From Larimichthys crocea (lineage: Eukaryota; Chordata; Actinopteri; Sciaenidae), in assembly GCF_000972845.2 (NCBI RefSeq), contig NC_040016.1, forward strand, positions 12,110,701-12,174,700: DNA of 64,000 bases. The letters are read 5' to 3'. Below are positions 46,246 to 59,950 of this stretch, piece by piece (position 1 is the stretch's first letter; every line of letters begins with the position of its first letter). The position numbers and the translations under genes are program-made. The notes below the pieces were generated by a model, which was given only the letters and a program-made list of their open reading frames with translations, did no database searches and had not been told where the DNA came from.

Positions 46246-46259
46246 CGCTGAGCACAGCA
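46246..46259 (+). promoter_or_regulatory. MAF/NRL-like site upstream of gnat1
   Basis: cgctgagcacagca resembles the 14-bp MAF recognition element (TGCTGACGTCAGCA). Ten of 14 bases match and both half-sites are nearly intact. It lies about 320 bases before the gnat1 ATG. NRL, a MAF-family factor, drives rod genes in vertebrates, so a site here would make sense. The match is imperfect and function is untested. I saw no clear CRX core in the nearest 300 bases. Confidence 0.3.
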
Positions 46260-46580
46260 AATTCCCCTTAAAGGTTAGCTCACTCCAACACTGATGTATG
46301 TCTGCTCCTCCTCACACCTTTGGCTCTGCCCTAAAACACCCTTGTCCTTGTACTCCATTGGCCCTTCTCGGTCAGGTGGGCAGAGGATGCCCAAAATCCT
46401 CTCGTAAGACAGGAAAGTACTCAAACATTCTCCATAAGGAGTTTGCTGCAGGGCAGTTGACACATCAGCTGCACAGTTGACGCCACCGATTGGAAAGTAG
46501 GCGATCACCTAGGACCTACTTCCATTTTTCCTGACGCTCTTGGCTTTTGAACAGAGGGGCCCCAAGCCAGGAAGAGTAGG

Positions 46581-49139
<2,559 letters not shown>

Positions 49140-49165
49140 GAGCCACACTGAGACACCCAATGAAG

Positions 49166-49259
49166 GTAAGTGAAGTGTTCAGTGTCATAATGATGATTCA
49201 TATGATTCAGACTTTTGGACCAGCTACTTAATCAATGTGACTTTCTTTCTTTTCTACAG
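49166..49259 (+). other. gnat1: Intron within the gnat1 3' UTR
   Basis: After the stop at 49137-49139, the sequence gaag|gtaagtg (donor 49166-49167) and a pyrimidine-rich ttctttcttttctacag|g (acceptor at 49258-49259) define a 94-base intron. The donor is 26 bases past the stop, inside the roughly 50-55 base limit below which downstream junctions do not trigger nonsense-mediated decay. As I recall, mammalian GNAT1 also has a non-coding last exon. Confidence 0.65.
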
Positions 49260-49366
49260 GGTGATGTCGTAGCCCTGTCCCATTCCACAAACCATTCCAT
49301 AAATTTGAGGACTGAAGATGAAATCTGTTCCCTCCAACAGCCATCCTCAAACTGCCACACACAAAT

Positions 49367-49372
49367 AATAAA
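49367..49372 (+). terminator. Poly(A) signal AATAAA, proximal gnat1 candidate
   Basis: Perfect AATAAA in acaaataataaaaatc, about 230 bases after the gnat1 stop codon (genomic distance, including the 94-base UTR intron). Confidence 0.5.
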
Positions 49373-50078
49373 AATCTAATTTGTTGTGTTCAACACTAAG
49401 TTGTAGCTTTAACGAAAATCAACTGGGTCAACTGAAACCAGAAGACAGCTCTCAAGTCAGAAAATCCTGTACAGATTTCAGATGAGTTAAAGTTTAGTCC
49501 AGCTAAGTTTTCTCTCGAGTCTCATCTTTGGAGGGCTACGCAATCTGTAGTTAAGACATCAAAAGCTTCTGTCAGCATAAAGCAATTTCTTCTCACATGT
49601 ACTAATGTGAATATGTCAGGCTTATGCATTGTCTCCGTGCTCCAGTAACTGGTCAGTATACAGCCAAAAGTCAAACAAGAGGGCCTCACCACCTGCAGAC
49701 GCACTTCAAGTTTTGTTAGAGATTTAAAAAGAACTTGTCACTAGAAACAGCTTTTACATACAGAAACTCTGCAGTTTCAAGCAGGTAACAAATTGAATAT
49801 TTGAGGAGAGTGGTAGAAAATGTAATCTTTTGCAATAGTTGAAAAGGGCCAGTGTATATAATTAAACTGTTTCCTATTCGACAGTTCATGAAGTGTGGTG
49901 ATACCATGTGGATCTATTACACTGTTGAGTGGTAGATGTAATATACTTCTACTTAAAAATCATTGTCTAAAAGCAAAGTGAACCTACAGGCCTTTGAGCC
50001 ATCTATCCTGTAATTGTAAATCTTGACTTAACCTATTAAAGCTTCTGTAGAAAACTGAGTAGTTTTCCATTTTTCACA

Positions 50079-50084
50079 AATAAA
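50079..50084 (+). terminator. Poly(A) signal AATAAA, distal gnat1 candidate
   Basis: Perfect AATAAA in cacaaataaaaatcaa. It faces the reverse-strand AATAAA at 50120-50125, which would serve the convergent edem1 gene. Confidence 0.4.
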
Positions 50085-50119
50085 AATCAACACAGCAATG
50101 TCTTGTTCATTATCTGTTA

Positions 50120-50125
50120 TTTATT
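50120..50125 (-). terminator. Poly(A) signal AATAAA on the minus strand, distal edem1 candidate
   Basis: The plus strand reads tttatt, which is AATAAA for edem1. Using it would give a 3' UTR of about 2.0 kb that contains the MITE at 50219-50743. A variant ATTAAA (plus strand tttaat, 52068-52073), about 75 bases past the stop, could give a very short alternative. Confidence 0.4.
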
Positions 50126-52146
50126 AATTTCACAGAATATTTCAGTTTTCTGAAATATTATGAAACAAGTTATGTTCAGGATTGAAAAGTCTTTAACTAC
50201 TTCTTTAATCGGTCAGATTAAAAAGGAGTGGTTTGATATTCTGGGTAGTTCTACTTATTTGCTTACATGCTGAGAGTTAGATGAGAAGATTGACACGACT
50301 TAAACGTCTGTACGGAAAATATCAAGATGCTGACAGCAGTAGCTTAGCTTGGCACAAAGACTGGAAACAAGTCACAACAACCCACATCACTAAATCTCAC
50401 TAATTAACATTATATTTTGTTCGTTTTTGTACAAATGTACCTAACCAGAAAGCCATTAAAAATACATTTACTTCAAGACGAGGGAACTAGAAGTGCAAAC
50501 ATGCTAAGTTTTTTTCTTTGTTTTACTAATCAAAACTAACACTATATTTCTAACCCCTGCATGAGCATATGAGAGTCCTGTAGGACTGCAGGAGTAACAA
50601 ACGTGCACACAAGCCTTACTCACAAATCACTTTTTGTAAAATGGGCTCCAGTCTGGTATGAAGTGGTGTCAATTTTTTCATCTAATTCTCACTAGGAAAG
50701 TGAATAAGCGCATTTTCCGAAATGTCAAACTATTCCTTTAAAGATAATCTGAGACAAAATGATTGGGGTGATGTTGGCTAATTCAAAACCTCTGAAATAT
50801 CATTCATATGGCCTGGAGCAGTTTAGAAAACTCCAAAAAGCCAAAGAAGATGACAATGTTGTGATGTAAATGAGCCATGCAGCCTGAAGTGCTGCTAAAC
50901 TTTACATACAATCAGGGATGTTTGGTATGAGAAGAAAAACATATCTCAATCAAACATCACAGTTAAGGAGACATCATATACTTTTTTTTGTCTGCGTGGG
51001 AACAATTATGTATATTCACAGTACAACTGTACTTCAGTTCAGTGCAGTTATTGACCTCAGATAACCAAGTTGATTTGCATTATAAATATCTAAGACTATC
51101 CTAAGACATTGTAGGCGATAACATTTAAAAAAAAAAAAAAACTTTCTTTTATGAAAGCATTCATTAATTTTTGTTTTTCATTTAAACCCTGAGTTCTCAC
51201 CACATGACAATTATTAAGTATGATGATGTGCAATTAAGAGAAATAGAAAGAGAAACAGCAACAAGCAACCTCCATCAGTAAGAATAAACTGTGTACTACA
51301 TACTTCTGACAGAGAAATGATGTAAAACAAACACTTTTTTCACTCATTAACATTAAAAAAATACACTTTATGGCTTGTCTCGTGTCAAAAAAAAAAAAAA
51401 GTGCTTTACACTTTTATGTCATAATTGGTGTAAAACTGTACACACACATGGAATGACATCTATTGTGCAATAAACAGCGGCCTCCAAGAATACTTGACAG
51501 TGTTATGTGTTATACTGTACAGCATCCAGAAAGACCGAGAAAAACTGAAGGCACTTTAAAAACAGCAAGAGTCATCCTGAACCTCTTTCTCGCTGTCGTT
51601 AGCTGTTAATGCGCAGCCCTTAAGTAAAAGCACTGAACTAGTCAAGTGAATCAACAACTGCAAAGAGGCACTAATCATGTTTAGAGTGATAGTTCTTAGA
51701 TGTGAGTGTTTTTATAGGCTATGCATTTTACACATGTGTGGCTAGATGGCACTGTTCCCATAAACGCATCATTATGATTCACAGCTCAGCTGTAATTTCA
51801 AAACGCATACACACACATTCACACATTCACACACACACACTCACACACTGTAGACACATTCATATCTGAACCAATACCTCAGACATTTTTTTTGCTCCTT
51901 TAAAAAAAAAAATCACTTACATAATCTACTCATGACTCCTCATTTTCCAGGAAGAAAGTTGTTCATGTTTTACTTAAAGTGATCAAGTTGCTTTCTCAGG
52001 TTCGTTGTAGTCTCAGTTTCCCGACAGGAACTGACAGGACGAGGATTCTGACCGACAGTGGATCCTTTTTAATCTCACTGCATTTGCACCTGAGTGGGTA
52101 TGCCGAAGGCCTGTTCGTGCCAGTGTCACCACATGCATCCTCTCAC
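50126..52146 (-). other. edem1 3' UTR / intergenic stretch (inferred)
   Basis: No coding ORF is visible. The stretch contains the MITE at 50219-50743, A-rich runs at 51127-51141 and 51389-51402 (poly-T in the edem1 sense), and an ACAC-rich patch around 51810-51850. Whether the edem1 transcript covers all of it depends on which poly(A) signal is used. Confidence 0.4.
50219..50743 (+). mobile_element. MITE with terminal inverted repeats in the gnat1-edem1 gap
   Basis: The left end taaaaaggagtggtttgata and the right end, read inwards as ctttaaaggaatagtttgac, form an imperfect inverted repeat of about 25 bases. Interior phrases such as gagagttagatgagaagatt, tagcttagcttggcac, agactggaaaca and ctcactaattaacattatat match a widespread teleost family known to me by its ends tttaaaggaatagttcgaca. 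If the distal poly(A) site of edem1 is used, the element lies inside its 3' UTR, in antisense. Confidence 0.7.
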
Positions 52147-55100
52147 TCAGAAAAGACCCACCATGTGATCGATCTGCCTCATGTAGATGCTCTTCAGTGG
52201 CAGAGTGTACCGCCGCTCATCTGGGATCCTGTTGCACTGCGAAAGGATAGAAAAAAAGAAAAAGAAAGAAGGTATTATTAAGAACATATGTTAGTTTTAT
52301 AGCTATTTATAGTTAGATGTGACAGTGAGATGTGCTGGGCCATACATTGCTGATGTTGTTGGGGGGTGACCGGTTGTTCATCTCTCTTTCTGTCAGCACT
52401 CCCTCTTCACAAGGAAACAAGTCATTCCACTGTTTCTCCCTGAAACGCTTGTCTATAGGCACGACATGGCCCTCTGTGGTGAAGATGTACTTGTTGTCGG
52501 ATCTGTGAAGGGGGTTGTCCTCGTCAAACAGCTGCAATACAAGAGAGATTTCTGTTTTATATAAGCTGAGCCAAAAGTCGGCCTGCCACTACGTCAGTCT
52601 AGTTTCTGAAAATGCACTCCAGTCTTTAAGTTCAGGAAAAGATAAACATGGTATATCTTGTATTATATTGATCAAAACGTTACAGCACAACTAGCATATT
52701 ATGCTCACATATCCATATGTAGAATATAGCTCCATCTCTGACATGCTCTACCTGTAACTTACCAGGTAAAGGTATTTGCATGTCTCGCTGAGAAAGAAGC
52801 TCTCCATGCGATCTTCTTTGGATTTGTCCACAACATGGTGGAGAGTGGCGTACCCACATCTGTAAATGACACAGCTCAGCTTAAAGTATGATCAAAAAAA
52901 AAATGCTCCCAAAAAAGGTAAACAAAAAGGTAAAAACATGATGCACACCTGACTTTGGCATTTTTCTCAAGGCTCTGAAGAATATCCATTCCCACGTGCA
53001 AATAGAAAGGATTTTTGGTCGCCTGCAGGAAAGTGAAGCGAGTTAAACAATCACATACAGCCAACCATCACTGCTGATGCCGTGTAACAACATGTCAGAA
53101 CTGTTACCTGGTACAGCAGATAGGTGGACTCCACCAGCTCTGGTCTTAAAGGGTAGAAGAGCACATCAGGGGCCTGCAGCTGCCAGTTGTATCGCTCTGG
53201 TAAAGCCCCGAAGCGCTTCCAGATGGCATAGTAGAAGGCGTGCAGGCAAATGGCATTATCCACATCACCATTCAGCACCTTGTACACAGTGGAAACACTT
53301 TTAGTTGTGAACAACACAACATAGATTTTACCATATCTGTCAAGGCTGAAAGTTATCTGACCTGCAGCCCAGGGAAGAAGGCTTGAAGGGAGTCAATCCA
53401 GGTGTTCATTATCTCCCCGCTGAACATGTTCACATTAACATAGAGGGGTGGGTCACCTTCTCCTTCGTTACACGACTCTCTCCTGGAAAAAATAAATAAA
53501 TCACAGAAGCAAAAAGGTTTCACAACATGTCATACAACTCAGTCCCTGAGATAGTGATGGTTATGTCCCTTGCTATTATCAATAGCTCTGTGTGAACACA
53601 CATGTCCCCTCCATGACATTTTGTGACAGTATCAAGTCTCAGAATTCAACTTTCCACATCTTCTACAGTAAGAAAAAGAATACTGGAAACAGTCAGCAGT
53701 TTCATGTTCCTCTTTGTTTGGCCAATCCCAGACAGAGATTCATTTGCATACAGTAGCAGTGACACTTTGGGTGAAACTTCATCTGCAGCTCCCTAATGCC
53801 GCCAACACGCCCATTTACTTTCACGGAACCTGCACCGTCACATTCTTTGAGTGTTTTTCAGCGTGCGGGACTCACCCTCTTCTCATGTGGTTCTGAATGC
53901 TCTCGTAAGCAGCTTGAAACATCCTGTAATCTTCTTTTTCGCCAAAAAGGATGTATGACTTGAGCAAATACTCATAGAAGGAGTCCATGCCAGCTCCCAG
54001 ACCACTCTGCTTGCCAACCCACTGGCCTGTTTGGATATTAACTACATTCCCTAAAGAATTAAAAGACAGAAAGTTGCTTTAAGTTTTATGATGTTTATAT
54101 TTCAGACATGTTTGTAGACTTTACCACACTGGGTAGCTAAACTGAGAACACTAAACTAACAAGCTGAACTTACCTAACAGACCGGTTTCGTTGCTCCTCA
54201 GGCTCCACAGAGCTCTGACAGCTCGTCTGGCGACCCACTCAAACGTGGAGTCTCCAATCAAGCGGCTCAGAATTCCAAACTCCACCAGGAGTGACCCAGC
54301 ACCCGCGGTACAAGTCTCATTGATGCTATCAGGTGGAACGCCCGTCTTCAGGTTCACCTGCATTTAAAATAAAAATCATCATCATAAAAAATACTGAGTG
54401 ACACTTAAATCTTTAAAGTCTAAAGTGTATACAAGCACGTATCTTATCAAATGTTCCTCTACTCTTAGGGCTCAACAGTAACATTCACAAGTGGTTGCAA
54501 GTAGGGATGGGAATCGAGAACCAGTTCTTGTTGAGAACCGGTTCTGTGTGTTTCAATTCCATGGAATCGTTTGGCAGTTTTTCTAACGATTCTCTTATCG
54601 ATTCCAGCAAGCACGAATTCTTTGTAAAACATGCTATAACAGTTAACATTAAATGAATGCCCTCTGCATTACATTTAGAAGATGACCATGACGAGAGAGA
54701 GAGTCTGGCTGGCTCAGAGTCTGGCAGCTGTGCTAGTACTCGTTCCAGTTCACTACCTCCTCTAGATGATGCTGATCAAACTGTTTGTTCTCCTTTTTTT
54801 CCCCCAAATGAGAATCGATAAGAGAATCGATAAAAGAATCGAATCGCTAAAGAATCGATAATGGAATCGGAATCGTAAAAATCATTTTTTTTTAAAAAGC
54901 ATTTTAAATAGTTTGTGTGTCCGCAGTTCGGGGCGGCTGTGAACCTGTGATCAGTGCGCCTCGCTTTTGGTTACTGTAATTCGTTTATAATGTCATTTTG
55001 TGTATTGGTTATTAGTCCTGGAGCTTTTTGTTATATTTCTTTGAGTATGCGCACCCTCCTTGGTTAATTAAACTCCTGACGTTAACCTGAACCTGTCCAG

Positions 55101-58100
55101 TTGTCGCTTTCCACTTCATTTCCTATCCTTATCATACGTTACTGCTCTCCAAAACGAGCTGGGTCGTAACAATTAGATACTATGCAGTTATACTTTAGCT
55201 TAATAATAAAAGAATGTTTAAAAGCTTTATTACAGTAAAAGTATTCTTTGTAATTTGTGTTTCATCTGATACTTTACTTTGAATCTGAAGTGTTATCAGT
55301 CAATGTGTGTTACGAGAATTTTTAAGAAGAACCCTTAAATAAAGAGGACTGGATTCAAAATATCAAAGTTTAAGTTGAATTTAATATTCTTGTACAAGAA
55401 GGGGCGTTTAACAGTGCAACACACAAGGGGGTTACAGAGAAAAGGCTCCCTGAGGAGCACTATCAATAGGTTCTTATACATTGTTCAAAAATGGGCTGTC
55501 TCGGACACCTCCCCACTGATACAGATAACGTCATAACATTCCTTTGGTTGGTTTTCTGCTCAATAATGAGCACTATATTTTATATCCACATGGTACTCCC
55601 CTAGCCTGTCTCTCCTGTCCTTGTACCACTAATTTATAATTGTCTCTCCCTACCAGCCTCAGTAAATCAGAGGCCAACTAAGGGAGGTATGCGAGACATA
55701 CAAAGAACAGGACAGACACACACTATCTGTATGAGTTAAGACATCTGCACCCCAGTATAATCCTAATTTTTATAACAATGTGTCTGCCCTCATTTCCTTG
55801 TACACAAAATACCAGTTGTCGTGTTCTAGTTTCTGCCTGTAACAGCAATATTCGAGTAACACTAACGCAACAAATTAAAAATGTATTTATTTTAACCTTG
55901 GTAACTTGGAAACTTTTACAATCAAGCCCTGACTTTGTGGACAGTCTCACTCACCCTTGGGTAAGGAATGCCTGTGCTGGTGTTTTCAAAGGCAGGTAGC
56001 AAGCGGACGGCCAAGTCATGGGCCAAGTGAAGCAGCTCATTATCGTAACCTTCAAAGCCCACCTTTCCAAAGGGATGTTTTGGGTCTGTCAGCAGGATGT
56101 GAGATGAGATAAGGCTTCCCAAGATCCTTCAGAGAAAAGAGAAATATTACAGCAGGGTTCCACATAGAAACACAGTGTGAAAATATAATTGCAATAAGCC
56201 TTTTTCCTCATATTATCATCAGTATCATGATGTCTTTGTAGCTACAAAGAAAAAAAAATCACATGTCAAACTGTTTATCATTATCTTTATATCAGAAAAT
56301 TCAGGGCTACAGAAGCAAATGAGATCATGCCTTCATCATCCCTTCATCAGGTGCAACATTGGTGGATTGTTTTTAGAGTTTTAAAAGTAAATTAATTATA
56401 CATTGAGTAAAGTTGAATAGTAAGAAAGATTGAGTCAATTTGAAATGGATAAAAGATAATTAGTTGAGAGTGTTTGAAAGTCTTATAAGATCTGAGTCTT
56501 GAAATAAATAAGAGTCTTGAGAATGTTTGTATGAAATACACACAGGACAGATCACACATCTACACCATGTGGATACAATTCTGTAGCTACAGCCAGTCAG
56601 GCAGTTTATATTTGGTATGACAACATATGTACCTGATGTTTGCCTCAAAAACTTGCACAGTTGAGTCCTTGTCAAAAGACACCGTATCTATAACCAGCTT
56701 GACAGCTCTCTGGAACTCTGTCACATTGCCGAGCACCTGCAGAGAAACACCACGTTATATAACCACGGTATTCTGTGTCAACAAGCTCCTCTGGTGGCAA
56801 AACTTCTGAGTGGTTTACAGATATTTTGCTCAAATTCTATTTTTACCATTACAGAAGGCAACTGCTAAGAAGCTCTGAGCCAATCAGTTCACTGATTATA
56901 TGTTATAGTGTTCACTATAATCAGTAACTGAAGCACAGAAATGATTTCAGTGCCTTCATTTTCTATTTTATCCTGGAGTACAGGGCAGAGGAGACACCAT
57001 GAACTGACTCAGTAACATCACATTACAGGAAGTACAGTAAAAACCTCACGTCCTTCCTCAAAAATAGACTTTTAATCTCATAGTTGCTCTTTATAAGGAG
57101 GTATAAAAAAGAAAAACTGTGTTGACGCTGCATGACATCATGAAATATAAAGATCACAGTCAAACCAGTAAGAACTTACCAGCAGGGTGTCTAAGGTGTC
57201 AATGAGTGTAAGGGAATAGTTCCCCAAGACGTCATTTATGTTGATGTTTGACCTGAAGAGAAAGCAGCAAATTAGACTCTGTGTTGAGCAAAAGAGGAAG
57301 AGAGAAATTATTAAACACATTGAATGTTTGCGCAAAAAAATGTTTTCTTAGCAGACAGGACGGACAGAACAGAAACACCACATTGAAAAGACTTCACGGG
57401 TTCATTCTTGAATTGTCAAGATGACAAACCGCAACCAGTTTAGGACGCCCGAGAGTGTCACGACAATCACAGAGGTGCAGACAGAGTGCTGTTGTTGTTG
57501 TTCTCTCTTAATAATATATCAGTGCAGGCCAGGATCGAAACTAACAACAGATTAATCTGCCCAGTATTTTCAACAACTGTATATGTATGTAAATATATTA
57601 AATATGACATAGAAAGGGAAGGAAGGAAGTCCTTACAACTAATTTGGGAAGTTTGACATTTTTAGATTATTATTTTATTGATTTATTTTTGATAGAGACA
57701 GCTGAAGAGTGACAGGAATGTGGGCAGTTTTGATAGAGACAGCTGAAGAGTGACAGGAATGTGGGCAGAGAGAGACGGGGAATGACATGTGGGAAAGAGC
57801 CACAGGTCGGATTCGAACCCTGGGCTTCCGCAGCAAGGACTGAGCCTTCATGCATGGAAGTTTCCAGAGGTTTGACTTCTTAGTTTTAAAAAATGACTTG
57901 TTGTTGATGGGAAACTCCACAGCTGCAGATGATAAAGAATGTTTGTTGTCGATAGGTAACTTGCACATGTAACTGTAAGAGAGTTAGGAGACAGGATATA
58001 CAGACCTGCTTTCACATGACATATCAAGAGAGAACAACCCATTTCACATCTTCACCTTTCATACAATGGCTGCATTATTACTTTGTATACAAACTCAAAG

Positions 58101-59394
58101 CTCCCCATCCACCTGCAGATAAAAGTATTATTATCCTAAACTCTGGGATAACAGTATGGAGAGTAAATCTTTCGACTGGATGACATATTGTGGTGTAATC
58201 CAAGTCCTTTAGTTTCATTATTCAGCACGGATAAGAAACATTCTCAGGTGTTTCAGCTATAATTTCACATACGTAAGGAGGCTGAAACATGACCACAAAC
58301 TCAAAGACTCGATGTTTGATTGATTTCGTCATGTAAGCACACTCCTTATCTCGTTAAAGATGAGTTGATCAACACCAGCAACGACTCCGGCAATCATTCG
58401 AGTCAATTTAAGTCATTTCTTAACAAAAATGTCAAACATTCACCAGTTCCTGCTTGTCAGATTTGTATATCTGCTGATTTTAATTGTACGATAATACACA
58501 TTCATTTTAGATTTTGGACCTTTTGATCATTCCAAACTATCTTTCTGGCATTTTATACACCAAACATTGAAATGATTAAATAATTAACAGATTAATTGAT
58601 AATAAATATATATATGTGGGAGATTTTCTTCATTGCATTACACATTTCCACAAGGTTTTACTGTCCTAATTTCAAATGAATTAAACTAAACATATCCTTA
58701 ACCACCTATGAAGACCCTATAAGAGATATTGGGATACACATTGCAATGCACAAGTCTGAAAACACAACCTATGTGTTACTCAGCAGCACTGAGATCAGCT
58801 CATGTGATTACACACTAAAAAGGCAAATGACACAGTATGCAGAGGACAGTTAAGATGTAAATGACTGTCTGTCATGCTGGTACCTGCCAGGTCAGATAGC
58901 CTAGGACAGCTTTGAATGACTCACGGGTTTAGCACGTCTGGTCCCCTCCCCTCACAGTCAATGGGATTCAGCTCGTCCTCGGGGAAGGCATATTTCATGT
59001 AATTGTCATATCCGAAATAAAACATTTCCTTTGCCATGCCCTTCATTTTCGCTTTCAGCGTGTCGGGGAACGAGCTGTATCTGCGGACGTACTCGTCCTT
59101 GTTGCCATCGAAGAAGCTCAGGTAGGATCTCTTGAGTGACTCCTCTCCCACCTTCGCACAGGTCCTCGTCGTCTCCTCATATCTCTGTCCGTGTATACGC
59201 TGAGACCACGAGTTGCCCCTCTGGTCGGTCCCTTTCTCCTCCCTGAATAACAAGTCTAATTTGTGCAAATTGAAGCTGAGGTGGAAGTTGAACCCCCAGC
59301 TAACGTTGGGTCCGAGCCCAAAAGCTAGCCACAGCACACAGCTGAGCGAGAGTCTCAACACGACCAGACCTACTACTATTGATCTCCATTGCAT
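52147..59394 (-). CDS. edem1: ER degradation-enhancing alpha-mannosidase-like protein 1, complete
   Basis: EDEM1 is a glycoside hydrolase family 47 protein. In the ER it trims or recognises mannose on misfolded glycoproteins and hands them to ER-associated degradation. Exons in coding order: 58925-59394, 57180-57252, 56633-56736, 55955-56126, 54174-54357, 53876-54050, 53362-53482, 53108-53278, 52949-53022, 52763-52859, 52346-52531, 52147-52236. They total 1917 nt, or 638 residues (mammalian about 657). The start [20 protein letters not shown] is a signal sequence/anchor matching the mammalian MQWR start. GH47 blocks follow: [44 protein letters not shown] (conserved acidic residue), [53 protein letters not shown], and FTTEGHV (the terminal catalytic-loop motif of GH47). 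NYS, NVT and NET sequons fit a lumenal glycoprotein. The low-complexity segment after the leader is shorter than in mammals. All splice sites are GT-AG and the frame is continuous. Confidence 0.98.
54502..54886 (+). mobile_element. hAT-type non-autonomous element remnant in edem1 intron 5
   Basis: It begins tagggatgggaatcgagaac and continues with gttgagaaccggttct. It is rich in the ATCGAT/GATTC words typical of this fish family. An inner inverted repeat pairs ttctcttatcgattcc (54590-54605) with gaatcgataagagaa (about 54814-54828). The usual right end (a copy of the left end inverted) is missing, so it is truncated. It lies between the edem1 exons at 54174-54357 and 55955-56126. Confidence 0.6.
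57650..57855 (-). mobile_element. tRNA-derived SINE, antisense, in edem1 intron 1
   Basis: Read on the minus strand, the head contains the exact Pol III B-box GGTTCGAATCC (plus strand 57809-57819), preceded by tgcggaagcccag and followed by gacctgtggctctttcccac. I recall this head from a common fish SINE. The tail part is duplicated (see the repeat entry at 57687-57768). The element lies between the edem1 exons at 57180-57252 and 58925-59394 and is on the same strand as edem1. Confidence 0.65.
57687..57768. repeat. Perfect tandem duplication of 41 bp inside the SINE
   Basis: The unit from ttttgatagagacagctgaa to ggaatgtgggcag occupies 57687-57727 and again 57728-57768 with no mismatch that I can see. 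Identity implies a recent duplication compared with the decayed elements around it. Confidence 0.9.
58925..59394 (-). CDS. edem1: edem1 first coding exon (signal anchor and N-terminal region)
   Basis: The exon holds the ATG at 59392-59394, a roughly 20-residue hydrophobic run ending WLAFGLG, a charged stretch with no clear domain, and the start of the GH47 domain ([20 protein letters not shown]). The open frame runs on to a TGA at 58921-58923. The true end is the donor cc|gtgagt at 58923-58924, which leaves two bases to make the proline codon with the next exon ([13 protein letters not shown]). Confidence 0.95.
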
Positions 59395-59720
59395 CTTTGA
59401 TCCGGGTCGATCTTAAAAAGCATAATTTAAGTCCACACGCGTCCGAGCGGGGTGAACAAATCTGACATTCCTGCTTGTCAGGCTAAACTACAAGCGATTG
59501 TAGTGATTCCGCCTCACACGCTTCCTGTCAACAGACCCGCCCCTCTGAGATCTCTAAGATGTGATTGGACGTTTCCGTGCGTCGTCATTAAACGAGCGAA
59601 GCGATCTCGTCCTGTGATTGGCCGAGGTGCCGTCACTCACTTGTTCGCGTTGCGTGGCATGTCGTGACGTGTCTCAATTTAACTTCTGCACCAATAGGTA
59701 GCGGCCACAGGAGTGAGACG
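59395..59720 (-). promoter_or_regulatory. edem1: Probable edem1 promoter, CpG-rich, with unfolded-protein-response-like sites
   Basis: CpG dinucleotides are clearly denser here than in the rest of the window. The plus strand carries CCAAT at 59691-59695, exactly nine bases, then CCACA at 59705-59709. The ER stress response element is CCAAT-N9-CCACG, so only the last base differs. A TGACGTG core, shared with the XBP1/ATF6 UPRE, is at 59665-59671. Two ATTGG boxes (inverted CCAAT, about 59563 and 59617) lie nearer the gene. EDEM1 is a classic IRE1-XBP1 target, so these sites fit. Function is inferred and no transcription start was located. Confidence 0.5.
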
Positions 59721-59950
59721 TTCAGGGGCACAAGGCTTCAAAACAGAAACATGGTTTGGGTTTAGGATTGACTCCCAACAGAGTCATGGTGGGGTAGATT
59801 TTTTAATTTGAATAATTAGATATATTAGTAACAGGAGTTCAGGTGCTGGCTTTTACACTTTAAAAGCCTGCGTTGACTTCTATCTTCTTCTATCTGATGG
59901 TTGCTAATAAACATTTGCCTATAAAGGCAAAACACACACATAGTATTTAA

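Larger units (their letters stand above)
45236..46580 (+). promoter_or_regulatory. sema3f-gnat1 spacer with gnat1 promoter and 5' UTR
   Basis: The left part (about 45300-45620) resembles a decayed MITE. The last 400 bases before the gnat1 ATG should hold its promoter and 5' UTR. I see no TATA box at a convincing position. The MAF-like site at 46246-46259 is the only regulatory candidate. The 5' leader close to the ATG is purine-rich (ccaggaagagtaggATG). Confidence 0.45.

Noticed and set aside
54887..55190. Sequence right of the hAT remnant with phrases like ttaattaaactcctgacgtt and gagctgggtcgtaac
   Set aside because: It resembles transposon or LTR debris I half recognise, but I could not define ends or a family, so it is not listed as an element.
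58921..58926. In-frame stop just after edem1 exon 1 (LNP then TGA)
   Set aside because: The TGA is part of the splice donor gtgagt. The exon ends two bases into the proline codon and the next exon restores the frame.
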